The notes under the pieces are model-generated. The model was given only the letters and a program-made list of their open reading frames with translations. It was not told the DNA's origin and searched no databases. Below, piece by piece: positions 23,960-36,400 of a stretch of 64,000 nt of DNA (within the stretch, counting starts at the first letter, position 1; the number at the start of each line of letters is the position of its first letter). This stretch comes from Mytilisepta virgata (Eukaryota; Mollusca; Bivalvia; Mytilida; Mytilidae), in contig CM051514.1 of NCBI GenBank assembly GCA_028015205.1, positions 22,584,150 through 22,648,149 of the forward strand, given 5' to 3'. Position numbers and translations under genes: made by a program.

Positions 23960-24125
23960 TGATACAGAAGATGTGCACATTTTGACAATTTACGCCTCAT
24001 CGGTTGTGCTCATGCAAGACCTAAAATGATGAAAACTAAAACAATCACCCAAAACGTTGAAGAGCAAATGCATATGTCAAAATGACACACAACTGTAAAA
24101 CCAACGAAACCATCTAAGGCCAGAG
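23960..24125 (-). repeat. Dispersed repeat with hammerhead-like 3' end
   Basis: On the minus strand it reads CCGATGAGGCGTAAATTGTC, then AAAATGTGCACATCTTCTG. This is the same unit as 10150-10480 including its 5' part (AGATGGTTTCG..AACGTTTTGGG). Core positions are substituted. Confidence 0.5.
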
Positions 24126-25666
24126 CTATGCACGTGGGAGTTACACTACAAATTTATGTTTCACATTTCCACGAATAATTAAAAAATATCTTGCTTACAA
24201 TTTTCATTTGAATAAAAAAAATTGATAATTCTGATTATGATGTTGCCTATTCTGACATACAAATATTGGAATGTTAGTAAATGAGTTACGGGTATCAGAA
24301 TTTTCAGTGATTTTTTATCTACCTTTCCCAAAATCGTGTCTTTAGAAGTGATTGAGTATTTCTTCGTGTTGTTTTGTTTGTTTTGAATTATACATGTTCT
24401 TTTTCCTTCTAACATTTTGTGGTTTCGGTTGGAGTTTCTGCGCAATGGTTTTGTCCTAATAAAAGCTTATGATGTCTCATGCTGAAAGTTGTACGCTTTT
24501 TAGTGTCCTTTTCAGGGTTGTCAAATCGACATACTACCCATGTCTCCCTTTCATTACTGTTACACATTGGTAATTGGTGGTTTTTCTAAAGAAGCTGGAA
24601 TTGATCTAAATTAGAGAAATCTAGAGATGTTTATGAAGCTCGCTATGAAAGATTAATAGGTATGACAAAAGAATTTTGATACGACGGCACAACAGTGGAG
24701 ATCGATGCACGTGCAACGATCTTCCATAGGTCATCTCCCACTGAAAACAGACATTTACGGAAGAATATAAACAGTGTTGACTTAAAGTGCATAGAGTTTA
24801 TATATTTACATTTGTTTAGATTTTATCGGAAGGAATTTTTAAAAATAACCGTTTCTAAAAATTTCAGAGGGAAACGTTTTTTGCAATTTACATGTACAAA
24901 TTTTTTTAATATTCATAAAAATGGAGGAAAATTTTGTTATCTTTTCCATTTGATCTACCGTTAAGTACACTTAAATCTAAAATACCCACAAAATTCTAAT
25001 CTTTGAGATAGACACTTTTTTAACTGTAAATTCAAGCAAGATCATTTCTACCTCCTGTTTTTATTTTGTTCATTTTGCTTCATAATTAAAGAATCATGCA
25101 TATACATGTAGTAATAGCGTCTGTTGTCATTTTGTCTAAAATATGTATAAAATCAGAAACCATAAAAATGGTAGATATCTTGCTTAATTTCAATCTTTTA
25201 AAATAATTTTGAAATTTCCCCAGTTACGATTTCAGCCTGCTCACGAGAAAAGTATATTTCCATAAGTTAAATTTTGTATCCCTTTTATTGTGTCAAGAAT
25301 CCATTGATCACTTATATACACACCCCAGTAAAATTAATTTTCCCCAGTAATATAAATCTAAACGGGTCACGTTTTGAATAACATAATCATTCAGAACCTG
25401 TGTTTATGTTGACCTTTGGCGGAACAGCATTGGATATTTGGGATCTTTGTTTCCGGACTGGGGAGGCATGCATTGTACAGACAAACCCTGATCTCCTGGC
25501 AAAACTTGATCTGAAACCCATTTTACTGGCTTAAGATGCACCAGAACTGCTTACACTTCCGGAGCACCTGAGTTCACTGCTGGGTTTTAAAAATAGTATC
25601 ATAATGTCATGAAACTTTAATTGGATCTCATAATATCAGCCATTCTGGCATTTTAAAATATTTTAA

Positions 25667-25672
25667 TTTATT
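25667..25672 (-). terminator. Polyadenylation signal of paralogue B
   Basis: AATAAA on the minus strand, about 112 bp downstream of the stop codon of the gene at 25784-27473. Position and spacing fit a short 3' UTR. Confidence 0.45.
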
Positions 25673-25783
25673 GTTTAAAAAAACAACATTGATATGAACA
25701 CACATTACTAGTACATGGTTGAGAGTATGATCATTTCACATCTCGGTTAAATACATGTAGTGCGCAGCAAAACAAAGCAGTTC

Positions 25784-27473
25784 TTATAATGGGATGTTTA
25801 TCGGAATACAAATGTATCCACCATCTTCTTTAGAAACACAGACCTCGTCAACTGCACAAGACTCATATTCACAGCTTCCGGCAAAATCCTACAAAAATAA
25901 TTTCAATTTGATTGAATACAGATACGTTCTTATCGGTTGATTGTCAGCCCTGAGTAAATACAAATCAGATACTTAAATCCATTAAATAGTTCGGGGGACG
26001 GACACGCTTTGAGAATTGTGCAAAAGAGGGGGGGGGGGGGTTTCAAGGGAATGGGAAAATTGAGCAAAAAATTGAGTGAATGTGGAAAATTAAGCAAGAC
26101 AAATTTATAGAATTGGAAAAAGGGGCAAATAGTTTAAGGAAATGGGGAATAAATGGCAACATTTTTAGGGAATTGGGAAAATCTCACCCCCTTGTCACCC
26201 CTCCCCTTTAGATTAACCGTCATCATGCACGCTATTGACCAAAACTTTGTAAAGTCAGAAAATAAAGGATAAAAACATTGTCTGCAATACAACCAAACAA
26301 GCATTATAAACACATGAAACAGCATAGCCATATTCCAGGTAAGGTCACATTTGCCTGAGAGAATTGAAACCCTGCTTTTGCATTGTTTTAACACAATTTC
26401 AATAATTTTCAACTTCCATTTTCAACAGAATTATCTAAGAATCATGTTATAACTGAAGCAATGGCTACTGGTGGAATGATACACTCGTGGGCTACCAGTC
26501 CACCAACAGCGGTAGATCGCCTCAGTGGTAGTAAAATAAATACACACATGTAGAATATTACATGTCTTTTTTTATATAATACCCCCATATTAATCTGAGA
26601 CGCCCATGCACATCAGCCCGAGAGCTTTAGCATGGAGGTTGATATGGGGTGTAATATGAAAAAAGCCATATCATATATTTAAACCTTAGATGAATTGACA
26701 CGAAAAGAGTTTCATATCTGACGTTGTTTTGTATCCAGTAAAATATACTTGTGTCCCTGGTGACTTGCGTATATGAGATAAAGCTGATTTTCACCACTCA
26801 GACAAAATATTCCACCATATGGCAATAGAAAATTTGCTACGCACGCGTCTTTGTCTGCCATTTTGTCTGTTGTGTCCGGTGACGTCATTTTCCGGTCACG
26901 TGATTTCATAGGGTGAGATACGATATTTTCGTAGGGGTGTGAATCGTGATTTAGCCGTGATGATATGGATATCATCACAGATAGGTGATATGGACTATGT
27001 GCTTAAACAGTATCATATATATATACACAAAACCAATATTTAGTACTAAATATATAAAAAACTTCGAGAAAAATTCCGTATTGTCAAATACTTAAGTATT
27101 CCCTAGTTAAGGTAATACTTAAGATGAAATATATTGGTTTAATCAGTTATGAGTTTGTCTCATTGGGACATATCTTTCCTGAAATTACCTTACTAATCTC
27201 CTTAATATCTATGTACGTATTATCTCCGTTTGCCGTAGTCAGTCCTTGGGAAGTGTACATGTAACATTCCTGGGACTCTTCATTATAACATACGGACTGG
27301 CAAATTTGAGCCTGCATACAAATTTGAACGCAAGGAAATATTGATTTAGAGGTGAACTTCATCAACAGCGGACCACTGGAACAGGGAACACCTCGCTTGA
27401 TGTTTGAAATCGTCATAAGAACACTATGCGTAGGTGCTTGTATCAAAACTGCAAACAATACCATATACCTCAT
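25784..27473 (-). CDS. Small secreted PAN/apple-like plus EGF-like tail protein (paralogue B)
   Basis: Exon 1 spans 27473-27189 (95 codons, donor AGTAAG|GTAAT). Exon 2 spans 25888-25784 (34 codons plus stop, acceptor TTTTGTAG|GAT). They join in phase 0 to 129 residues. The N-terminal 20 residues are hydrophobic (signal peptide). The conserved KSIFPCVQIC segment carries cysteines 48 and 52, followed by 58 and 70 with the family spacing C-x3-C-x5-C-x11-C. Extra cysteines at 31 and 62 are unique to this paralogue and could form one more disulphide. The exon 2 product starts DFAGSCEYESCAVDEVC and has C-x4-C-x5-C-x9-C. The intron contains an AATTGGG-rich repeat (25990-26215) and an inverted-repeat segment (26575-27000). 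Likely extracellular; ligand unknown. Transcript support is not available here. Confidence 0.75.
25990..26215 (+). repeat. G-run plus AATTGGGAAA-type repeat
   Basis: A run of G (26029-26040) is followed by irregular repetitions of AATTGGGAAAA / GAATTGG..AAAAAGGGGCAAA. It is closed by CTCACCCCCTTGTCACCCCT. A related segment is at 32870-33060. Confidence 0.5.
26575..27000. repeat. Inverted-repeat segment with ATATGGGGTGTAATAT phrases
   Basis: TAATACCCCCATATTAATCT (26578) is inverted in GTTGATATGGGGTGTAATAT (26638-26657), making a hairpin of about 80 bp. The sequence beyond contains CACGTGATTTCATAGGGTGAG and more GATATGG phrases. Probably an old transposon inside the intron of paralogue B. Confidence 0.4.
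27189..27473 (-). CDS. First exon of paralogue B (signal peptide and PAN-like module)
   Basis: Listed separately because it is the exon seen most readily. It begins with ATG at 27473, ends in ...EISK at the donor, and reading through the donor would only add a short unconserved tail. Start chosen by hydrophobic leader and alignment with the other three paralogues. Confidence 0.75.
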
Positions 27474-27721
27474 GCTTCCTGAACGAAAAAAAGTTGGTTT
27501 TTTTTAACAATGAAACATGTTTATCATACATCTTTAAGCATCTACAAATAAATATAATCCAATGTATGTTTTTACATGTAATTCAACATCTGATAGAAAT
27601 GTCTGCAGGTCAGTATTTTAAAACTTGTTATAAAAATAATGTATTCCAAATCAATCCCTTGGGAGTAGGGTTAGTAAGAAAAAATACAGTTGTCCATTTT
27701 CTTATGCATTTTATATAATAT

Positions 27722-29615
27722 CCAGCTAAAGGCTCCCTGGAGCCTGTATCGCTCACCTGGATTCGATTTGCCAATCAACGGCCATAAAGCACTTAAGAAA
27801 CAAAATTCTGTAATATTGGGCATAATTCTGAAAGAGGAAAAACTAATCACCATGGCTGCCAAGTCTGGTTCCAATTGCCCAAGTTCTTTCACACAAGAAG
27901 ATTTTTTAAATGAATTTTTCCATAGGGTCCTTTGTTAAACCAAGTTCGGCTGTGGTGGTCATCTCTGTTGATAGTCAGGGTCATCTAAAACAATTCTGAA
28001 AGAGGACCCCCAAAGGACCATTTCTGTCAAGTTTGGGTTCATATTTGCTCAACCGTTTAAGGCAAAACGATTTTAAAATGTATTTTCCCATGGGGTCCTA
28101 TGTTAAATTAAGTTCAGCAGTGACGGCGTTCTTGGTTTACATTCGGGCTCATCTGATATGATTTAAAGACAATTTTTGCCAGGCATGGTTACAAGTGGCC
28201 TAGTGGTGTCAGAAAAGAATATTTTTTAATGAATTTCCCCATAGGGTCCTATGTTAAACTAAGTTCGGCTGTGAAAGCCATCTTGGTTGACATTATAGGT
28301 CGTCGGACACACTTCTGAAAGAAGGCCATGCATTTAAGGACAATTTCTGCTAAGTTTGGTTCCAATAGGCTTAGTGGTTTTAGACAAGAAGAATTTTAAT
28401 AAGTTTTAATAGGGTCTTTTGTTAAAACTATGTTAGGCTGTGGCGGCCATCTTGGTTGACATTCCGAGTCACCGGACACAATTCTGAAAGAGCACATCTT
28501 TGTTGACATTTCAAGTAATCGGAATAATTCTGAAAGGAGACAACCTAAGGACAATTTCTGCCAAATTATGTTCCCATTGGCTTAGTGGTTTCAGTCAAGA
28601 AGATTTTTTAATAAATTTTCCCATAGGGTCCTATGTTAAACTAAGTTCGGCTGTGGCGGCAATCCTGGTTGACATTCTGGGTAATCAGACACAGTTCTGA
28701 CAGAGGCCCATTTAAGGACCATTTCTGCCATGTCTGGTTCCAACAGGCTCTGTAGCCTCAGACAAGAAGATTATTTAATGAATTTTCCCATAGGGTCCTA
28801 TGTAAAAAGAAGTTGGGCTGTGGCGACCATCTTTTTTGACTGTCCCAGTCTTCGGAAACATTTCTTAAAGAGGACCATCTAAGGACCATTTCTGTTAAGA
28901 TTGGTTCCATCTGTCACTGTAGTTCCACAGAAGAAGACCCCCTTTTTTCTATTTTTAGTAACAACAGCCACGTCGGTTGGAGTACGGGATGCCAGACACA
29001 GTTTTTGAAGGGGGCCACCAAAGGACCATTATATCAATGTTTGGTCCAAATTTGAGGATTGGTTTCAGAGGAGAAGATCTTTATAGGTCAAATCAATCTT
29101 TTAAGCTCAATAACTCCTATAAGGAGTTGATTGACAATATCGGGAATGTTGAATTATTTGTAGATCTTATCATGCTTAACATTTTTATAATCTACAGTTT
29201 CTCTCTATCTACATATATTATACTTTTCAAGAAAAAGGCAACCTTCACAAAAAATAGACGAAACGTCACCATTTAAGGCCAATTATTAAGTCAATTCACA
29301 ATTTCAGACAATAAGAAAGAATGGTAGAAGTCTGCATGCTGAACATTGGAGGAAACGGTTTTTTTCTGTATTGGTTATGGTTTTTTTTTAATTTAAGAAA
29401 AAACATGCTCAGACCCCTGTGTTCTAGTTTTAGCCATAGCGGGCATCTTGGGCGAACCCCATGATAAAAATCGCAAACTTTAATTTAGAAACTCTAAAGA
29501 TGAATTGGACTAAATTTGGAAGAAGTTTCAGAGGAGAAATATCTTTAAAGTAAATTTACGACGACGACGGACGACGGACGCCAAGTAATTACAATAGCTC
29601 ACATGGACCTTTGGT
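27722..29615 (+). mobile_element. Long tandem-core element (AGCTCAC family)
   Basis: It opens with GGCTCCCTGGAGCCTGTATC then GCTCACCTGG. About nine degenerate units of roughly 170-200 bp follow, with landmark CCATAGGGTCCTATGTTAAA, then GGCTGTGGCGGCCATCTTGG and AATTCTGAAAGAG. It ends with GACGACGGACGACGGACGCC and AGCTCACATGGACCTTTGG. Same family as 1343-2465 and 61010-61400. Open frames across it are accidental. Confidence 0.7.
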
Positions 29616-30128
29616 ATAAAAATAAAAATAATTAAATAAATAAATAAATTTAAAAAAGGAGTCGGAATAAAGTTAGAAAAATTCACGTGGCATTTCAAAA
29701 ATATCTATTGTGGCTATTCCAATATTTTAAAAATACCTATTCCAGCATGTGTAGAAAAAAATGGTTATACAGTGCAATGTGTTGTTTCGGCATTCATGCA
29801 TCATGTTTGATGTAACGGAAGTGAACAACCCATATGTGAATATTACAGGCTAATAACCAATCATTCAAGTGCTATTCGAGCGTACCTGGGCTGATGTTGC
29901 CATATCAGACTGGATGCGTCACGTGGTCAGGCTAATATGGCGGCAGTATATTTACATGACCTAATTTTATATCAGACCGGGTGTCATCTCTCGACCCATA
30001 TCCTACCTCGGAAAAGTCCTCGAGGAATCTCCGGATAATATGGATTAGATCATGTAATTGAATTAAAGGAAAATTTACATGGAACCGATAGAAAACATGG
30101 AAAAAGGTTTCAGTAATGGTATATATCT

Positions 30129-30523
30129 TTAGGATGCTCGCTGGTCATGTTTTGGTCTTTTTGTCAGATTTTCGACATCGTCGGGTTTTATCCATTTCTT
30201 AAACATGAATTTTTTTTTGCCCATGAACCCCTACTTTTTCTTTTATAATTCAATCATATATACCGTAAAATGGTAATTGACAAAATCTTACGAAATCATT
30301 TTTTTTCATACATTTTTGAGCGACTGAAGTTGCCAATGCAAAGACGAGGAAAAATCCAGAGAAAACCCATTTCCTGCAATTTTTCAAGGCCTTATAGCTC
30401 TAAAATGAGCACATGAACCTATATTTTTTTCTTGCTTATTTGTTTACTATTCATATGTTGTCTCAAACTAAAACACCTATTCAAATCCTATTTATTTCCT
30501 ATTAGACCAGCGATCATCCTTAA
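30129..30523. mobile_element. MITE-like element, TTAAGGATG family
   Basis: AGGATGCTCGCTGGTCATG at the left and GACCAGCGATCATCCTTAA at the right, about 395 bp. It is nearly the reverse complement of the copy that begins at 63607. Confidence 0.85.
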
Positions 30524-30529
30524 GCATCA

Positions 30530-32860
30530 ATGACAACTTTCAATACAGGAAAAACAGTAAAAAATTATAACATCATGACAAAAATATGAAATTGATAATT
30601 AAAAACACTGCATATTAGAAATGCTTAATTATTTATTAGGTAAAGTAAGTTTTCTATTTATAAAGCTCGTGAGGAGAAATTTATTTTGTCAGTTTGCAAT
30701 CATTTTGAGCGAACATCGTTGTTGGTTCTGAGTATCCTTCATGTTGAGCAAATGTCTCTAAGACCACGAAATAGTAACTTTTTCAAATTGGTAATTATTA
30801 TTAGCCAATCCTCAGAGCACACATACCGACTATGCTCTGATAGAAGTTCTGAAAGACATTGGACAAGTTTTGAAAAGGGATGAAGTAGTGAAAGAAATTG
30901 AGGGGAAATTGGCCATACTCCTTTAGAATAACGCAGTGTGTAAAGAAATTCATTTTTTTGTTGTGATGTATAAGTTTTCCGAAATGATTATCATTTAAGA
31001 AAGTTCGTACATTACAACCTAATTGAAACTTCAATATTAAATTGTTTACGTGTCTGGGTGTGTCAACAACTAATTTTAATGTATTCGGACCTCTTTAACT
31101 GAAATTAAAGAATTTTCTGAAAAAATATTCCAGCACACTATGTTAAAACAGTTTGGTCCGAACTCCCATGATGACGATCAGACAATCTTCGGCCACTTCC
31201 ATAAACTGATGTCTGCTTATCAAATCAATGTCGGAATCCTCAAAATCAGACAATTAGCCAGTAAAATCTTTTGTCTTGCTGTTGCATAAATTAAGTGAAA
31301 CATCTGACTTTGAAATTAAAAAAAATACTATTAAATATGCAGATATAAAATACTGAAAAACGATCAATCAAAGAGCACTTACAAAATAATACATCTGTCT
31401 GTCAATAGGACAAAAACAAAGATATCATTGGAAGAACAAACTCCGTTCATTTGTTTAAGTAACTACAAGCTTCAAATTGTCTTCAATGAAGGTGCAAAAA
31501 TTAGTAAAAAATCTTACGTTCTTATAGCAGCTCCTCATAAGCTCGGAATAATTGTTGGTTCTTGTGGGAAACTTAAATGCTTATATATCTAACAGAGGCA
31601 AAAGTAATCGTTAAAACTATCAGAGACGGTTCTCCGTGTCTGCATTTCTATATTCAGTCCATTGTGTTTGCTTGAATTTTTACTCTTGAAAGAATTGTAA
31701 ATATTGTTCCGAATTTTCGCGTATGGATTTGTTCAACTGCAAATGGAACCTGTTTCAAAAGTTTCTAAAACCTTTCAAGTTTTTTTTTTTTTTGACACAA
31801 AGGGGCATTTTGTATACCATAAGCAAAACGAACGATCTTGATGCTTACTACGGAAGTTATTTCAGGTTCAAGCTGGTTGTTATCGGAGATTGAAGTGCAT
31901 TTTGAAAGCAAACATAAGTTGTATAGCTTTTATAAGTAAATGCATATCGTGTATTTTGTAATTATCAGTTTAACCTAACACATTAAAAACAGTGCATTTT
32001 TATCGACAAATGATTCAAATTATCAAATCACAGAATATGTCTCGCCTATTGTTCGTGGAAAAGCTAAAAGTTTAAATATCGACAGTTAAAACAAAATGGA
32101 TAAATCCATTTGACAACTTGATCAATGTGGATAATTAAGTTACTTATAAACACAAATAGCTGTTTTGCAAATGTAAAAAAAAAAAAAGATGTATTTGGGA
32201 GGAAAAAATAATGTCGACTGTTATTGCTGTGTCTTCTATTGTTGCGTGTTTGGTCAAAAATATCTATAGTTTCTGTCATTTTGTCAAATTCTAGCAAAGA
32301 ATTCCGCTTAAACCATTACATTTGGGTGCAACCCATTTTTGCTTTTGGTAGATTTGTTCCTATTTTTTATGAAATCGAATATGACAAGAAAGGAAATTTC
32401 TCACAGCTTTGCCTTTTATGCATTAGATGATTTTTTTTTACTGGAACTAATCGCATTGTACTTATGGCCGTGTAGGAGTGTATTAGGAAATTAGAAATTA
32501 CTCTTAAAGTTTTCTTGAATATACTGTCTTGCAAAGGCCAGACAAAAACATGAAACATGTGGGAAAGATTAGGATAACCACAACACACAATCTCCCTTAA
32601 TACAGAAGCCAACTGGGAGACATTTTTAATCATCACATATCTTTTTTAACTTCTTTAGGACTTTTATTTGTAACACATTTACTATTTAACCGAACTTCGT
32701 AAATGTGAATACAAACATGTTTAATCCATTACTGAAATCCTATCTATACTCTTGGCTAATACTTTAACTGTGGCAGTTAGCTTCTAGGGGTTAATGTTAT
32801 AATCTGATGGTAATTAAGTTCCAATACACGGAAGATATGATGGACTCATTAAAACAAAGG
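30530..32860. other. No recognised feature
   Basis: AT-rich intergenic DNA downstream of paralogue A. I see only poly-A/T tracts (for example 31779-31794 and 32176-32189) and no convincing exon or repeat ends. Confidence 0.4.
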
Positions 32861-32869
32861 GTCCGAGCA

Positions 32870-33060
32870 TGTAAAGTGGGGGTGACACGCGTTGGGACTT
32901 GGAAAAAAGGGTTTTTGGGTGGGTGTGGGGGTGGGGGGGGGTTAGTATAAAGAATTTAAGCAATTGGGGAAAAAAAGCAAAATTTTAATGAATTGGAAAA
33001 AAATAACAAGTTTATAAGGGAATTGGGGAAACCATACCCCGTGAGCTCTCCCACCTTTGC
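32870..33060 (+). repeat. G-run plus AATTGGGGAAA-type repeat
   Basis: GGGTGGGTGTGGGGGTGGGG is followed by AATTGGGGAAAAAAAGC and AAGGGAATTGGGGAAACC, closed by ACCCCGTGAGCTCTCCC. It resembles 25990-26215 in order and wording. It lies just 3' of paralogue A. Confidence 0.45.
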
Positions 33061-33364
33061 GAAAGGCATTTTAAGACTGTAGGAGTTTATAATTACTCGA
33101 TTTTCTCTCCCCAAATCCTAGATCAGCGGTTAAAGAAACGAAGACGAGCAATAAAAATCCGTTTATTTAAAGAAATATAGGCTGATCAGTTATACTTAAT
33201 CACTCTATAAATACCCTCTTAACGCAGTTTGTTTATATTGTTGTCCTTTGAATAACCACAGGAACATTATAAATTTTACTACATCCGAAAGGTGAATTAA
33301 AAAAACAAAATCCCAAACACTAATTTCAGACATTTAAATTTTGACATGGCACATAAATAATACA

Positions 33365-33370
33365 TTTATT
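33365..33370 (-). terminator. Polyadenylation signal of paralogue A
   Basis: AATAAA on the minus strand, about 130 bp beyond the stop codon at 33500. Plausible 3' end of the gene. Confidence 0.45.
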
Positions 33371-33499
33371 TAAACATTTCGTTAATTTTTGTACATATAT
33401 TATTACAAAATATAACGTCATTTATTAAGATGCGGTGTCTTTGTCGGTATTCAGTGAAATAAAATAGAATAATGATGTCATTCTTTAGTATACGTTCTC

Positions 33500-36400
33500 C
33501 TAATTGGTATTCAGTTGAATACAATGGTACGTAGCATTTTGTACAGGAACACAAACCTCGTTATACGTACAGGCGTCGTATCCACAAATTACAGCAAAAT
33601 CCTGCGAGATAAAAAAAAACCACAAAAATTTAAATTTTTGCTAGTGATAGACAACAATGAACAATAGATTGCTGTAATGTAATCATTCATGGTAAAGATT
33701 TTCTATACAATGGAAATGTTGTAACACATTAAAATACAGGCAAATAAAATAAAATAATAAAATAAAATAAAATAAAATAAAATAATATAATATAATATAA
33801 TATAATATAATATAATATAATATAATATAATATAATATAATAATATAATATAATATAATATAATATAATATAATATAATATAATATAATATAATATTATA
33901 AATCAGTTGTCAATAAAGTAATAAAATAAATTAAAATATAAAATAAAAGCAGGGATACATAAAATAATATCAAATCAAATCAAATATTTAAAATCAAAAT
34001 AAGTAATAATGAAACGCAGCAATCGGAGATTGCACATCCCCCCGCTCCCAGAAAAGTCGGAATGCACAAAGTCTGAACCCCTCATAATTTCAAATTGCAT
34101 AAATAGAGAAAAAGTTTGACACTGATCTTTGGATATCAAGAAACAACACAGAAATATGAAATTGGACTTCTACTGCTCGGACAAAGTCGAATGCAAAAGT
34201 TTTAAGATGGATAAAATTGAAATGGCCTACATCAAATGAATGTAAGTCTTAACTTGTCATGTCCATTAAATATATATATTGTTTAGGGGTGGGGATCTAA
34301 AATGTTTGTGAGAAAACTTGCTTCCAGCTAAGCCTAAATACATAAATTGTGAAAGCTATAAAACTTTAAAACTTCAAATTGCATAAATAGTGAAAAAAAG
34401 TCTGAAACTGATCATTGCATATCACTGAACAACACATGAATCAGAGTTTGCACTTCCCCTGCTCCCACAAAGTTGTAATGCAAAAGTTTAAAGATGCACA
34501 AAACTGAAATGGCCTGAATCAGATGAATATTAGTCCCTCCCTTTTCTGTCTAGTTCCAACATCTCTTTCTGTCACAAGAGAGAGAGAGAGAGTTGTCTTA
34601 AATTTTACTAGATGCTGTGTATTTTGTAATGAAATTAACCCCCGGGGATGACCATTCAACTGGTCTTGTCATGCCCACTAAGAATATATATGGTTTAGGG
34701 GTGGGGATCTCAACTGTTTTAGAGATAACTTGTAATTTTCTAAATTAGAGGGGTGGGGCCGACCCCCGGGGATGACCATTAAACTTGTCTTGTCATGCCC
34801 ACTAAGAATATATATGGTTTAGGGGTGGGGATCTTAACTGTTTTTGAGATATCTTGTAATTTTCCAAATGAGGGGGGTGGGGCTGACCCCCGGGGGTGAC
34901 CATGTAACTCGTCTTTAAATGTGGAATAAAAATATATATGGTTAAGGGGTGGGGATATGAACTGATCTTACCATATTTTGAGATTTTACATATTAGGGTG
35001 TAGCCCCACCCCCCGGGCAAAAATCAAAATTCCGAAACCTTTGGCACAGACAACTCTTCAAGTGTTACTAGTGTACCTAATTTCATGTTTCTATCTTCTA
35101 CGGTGTAGGAGGAGTTCTTGGACAATCGTTTTTAGACATTTTTTAACTCCTTAGGGCATTGCCCCTAGGGGCGGGACCAAAATTTTGATACCCTCTTTCA
35201 ACTTGGGAAAGGCAATATAAGTAGTGACATAAGTTCCAATATCCTAGCTTTAACACTTTTTGAGATATCTCCATTTATTGGATATCGCGAAATTCGTTTT
35301 TCGCTCATAATTTGGTCCCAAGGGGTCGAATTCCAATTTTAAGGGGTCTATTCCCTAGTGGGTCATATACTCTTCCATGATGCCAAATTTCAAGTTTCTA
35401 TCTTTTACCGTTTCAGAGATATGCCTTGCCACTACAGACGTACGTACGTACGGACGGACTGTATTACATGATCCCCCCGCTTTCGCTAAGCGGGGGGATA
35501 AAGAATAAAATGATGAAATAAAAAAAAAATGCATTTACATAAGACATAGACATAAAAAGACAAATAGTATAATATAAGATAAAATGATAAGATAAACTTA
35601 AAGTAACAAAATATAATAAATTAAAATAATACAATAAAATGAAATAATTTTTTTAAAAAAGGAATACGTTGACTAGGTAAAATAAATAGACCAAAGCAAG
35701 TAGAAAGAGAACAAAGAACAGTTTATTTTACCAACCCCTAGATAACAGTACTCCAAAAAAACTAATTTCATATAAATTTCTAAATCTTCTGTCCTATTCT
35801 ATGAGATCAATATTAACAATATATCAGCGTATGCGAGTTAAAATACACTCAAAAGATTTAAAGTTTACTATCATTGTGTTTCAATGTAAAGACCTGATTT
35901 CACTCCTGGTTTTTATGGGAGTTTGTGTTGTTCATGGTTTTTTGGCTTTCGGTGTTTGTTTGTTGTGCTTGTGGTTTTTCTTTTGTCTTCCCGGGTTTGT
36001 CTGGTGGATTGCGTTTTTTTTTTTTTTTGCTCCTTAGGTATATTTGTCCTCTTTATAATATAATGAAAAGAAACATTTCCTGTTTTGGCATTTAACATGG
36101 TTCTGAGTCCACGTCATTCCCTTGAGAAACCACGTCGCTCCTTTGAGAGCCACCGTGTTGGTATCGTGGTAGCGTCCTCGCCTCGAGTGAGTTAGATCGC
36201 GGTTTAGACTCGAGACGTGGTCAAACCAAAGACATTAAAACTGGTTTTTGCTGCTTCTCCGCCAAGCACTAAGCATGACTGTTCTGTTCGTAGTCAATAT
36301 AATGTGTCCTGGTGGGTGATATGTTTTCCTGTGGACTGTTTTAACTACCGTAATACTCGTGAACTAGTACGTTAAAAACCCGGATGAGGGTGTCGATCTA

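Noticed and set aside
27690..29276. Several 66-99 codon frames on both strands
   Set aside because: All lie in degenerate tandem units of one element and none is conserved between units.
33746..33893. Possible TATA-rich promoter
   Set aside because: A plain five-base microsatellite inside an intron; no gene starts next to it.
34802..35020. 72-codon minus-strand frame, identical at 38193-38411
   Set aside because: It is the translation of a tandem unit in two copies of the same element; identity reflects recent insertion, not a gene.
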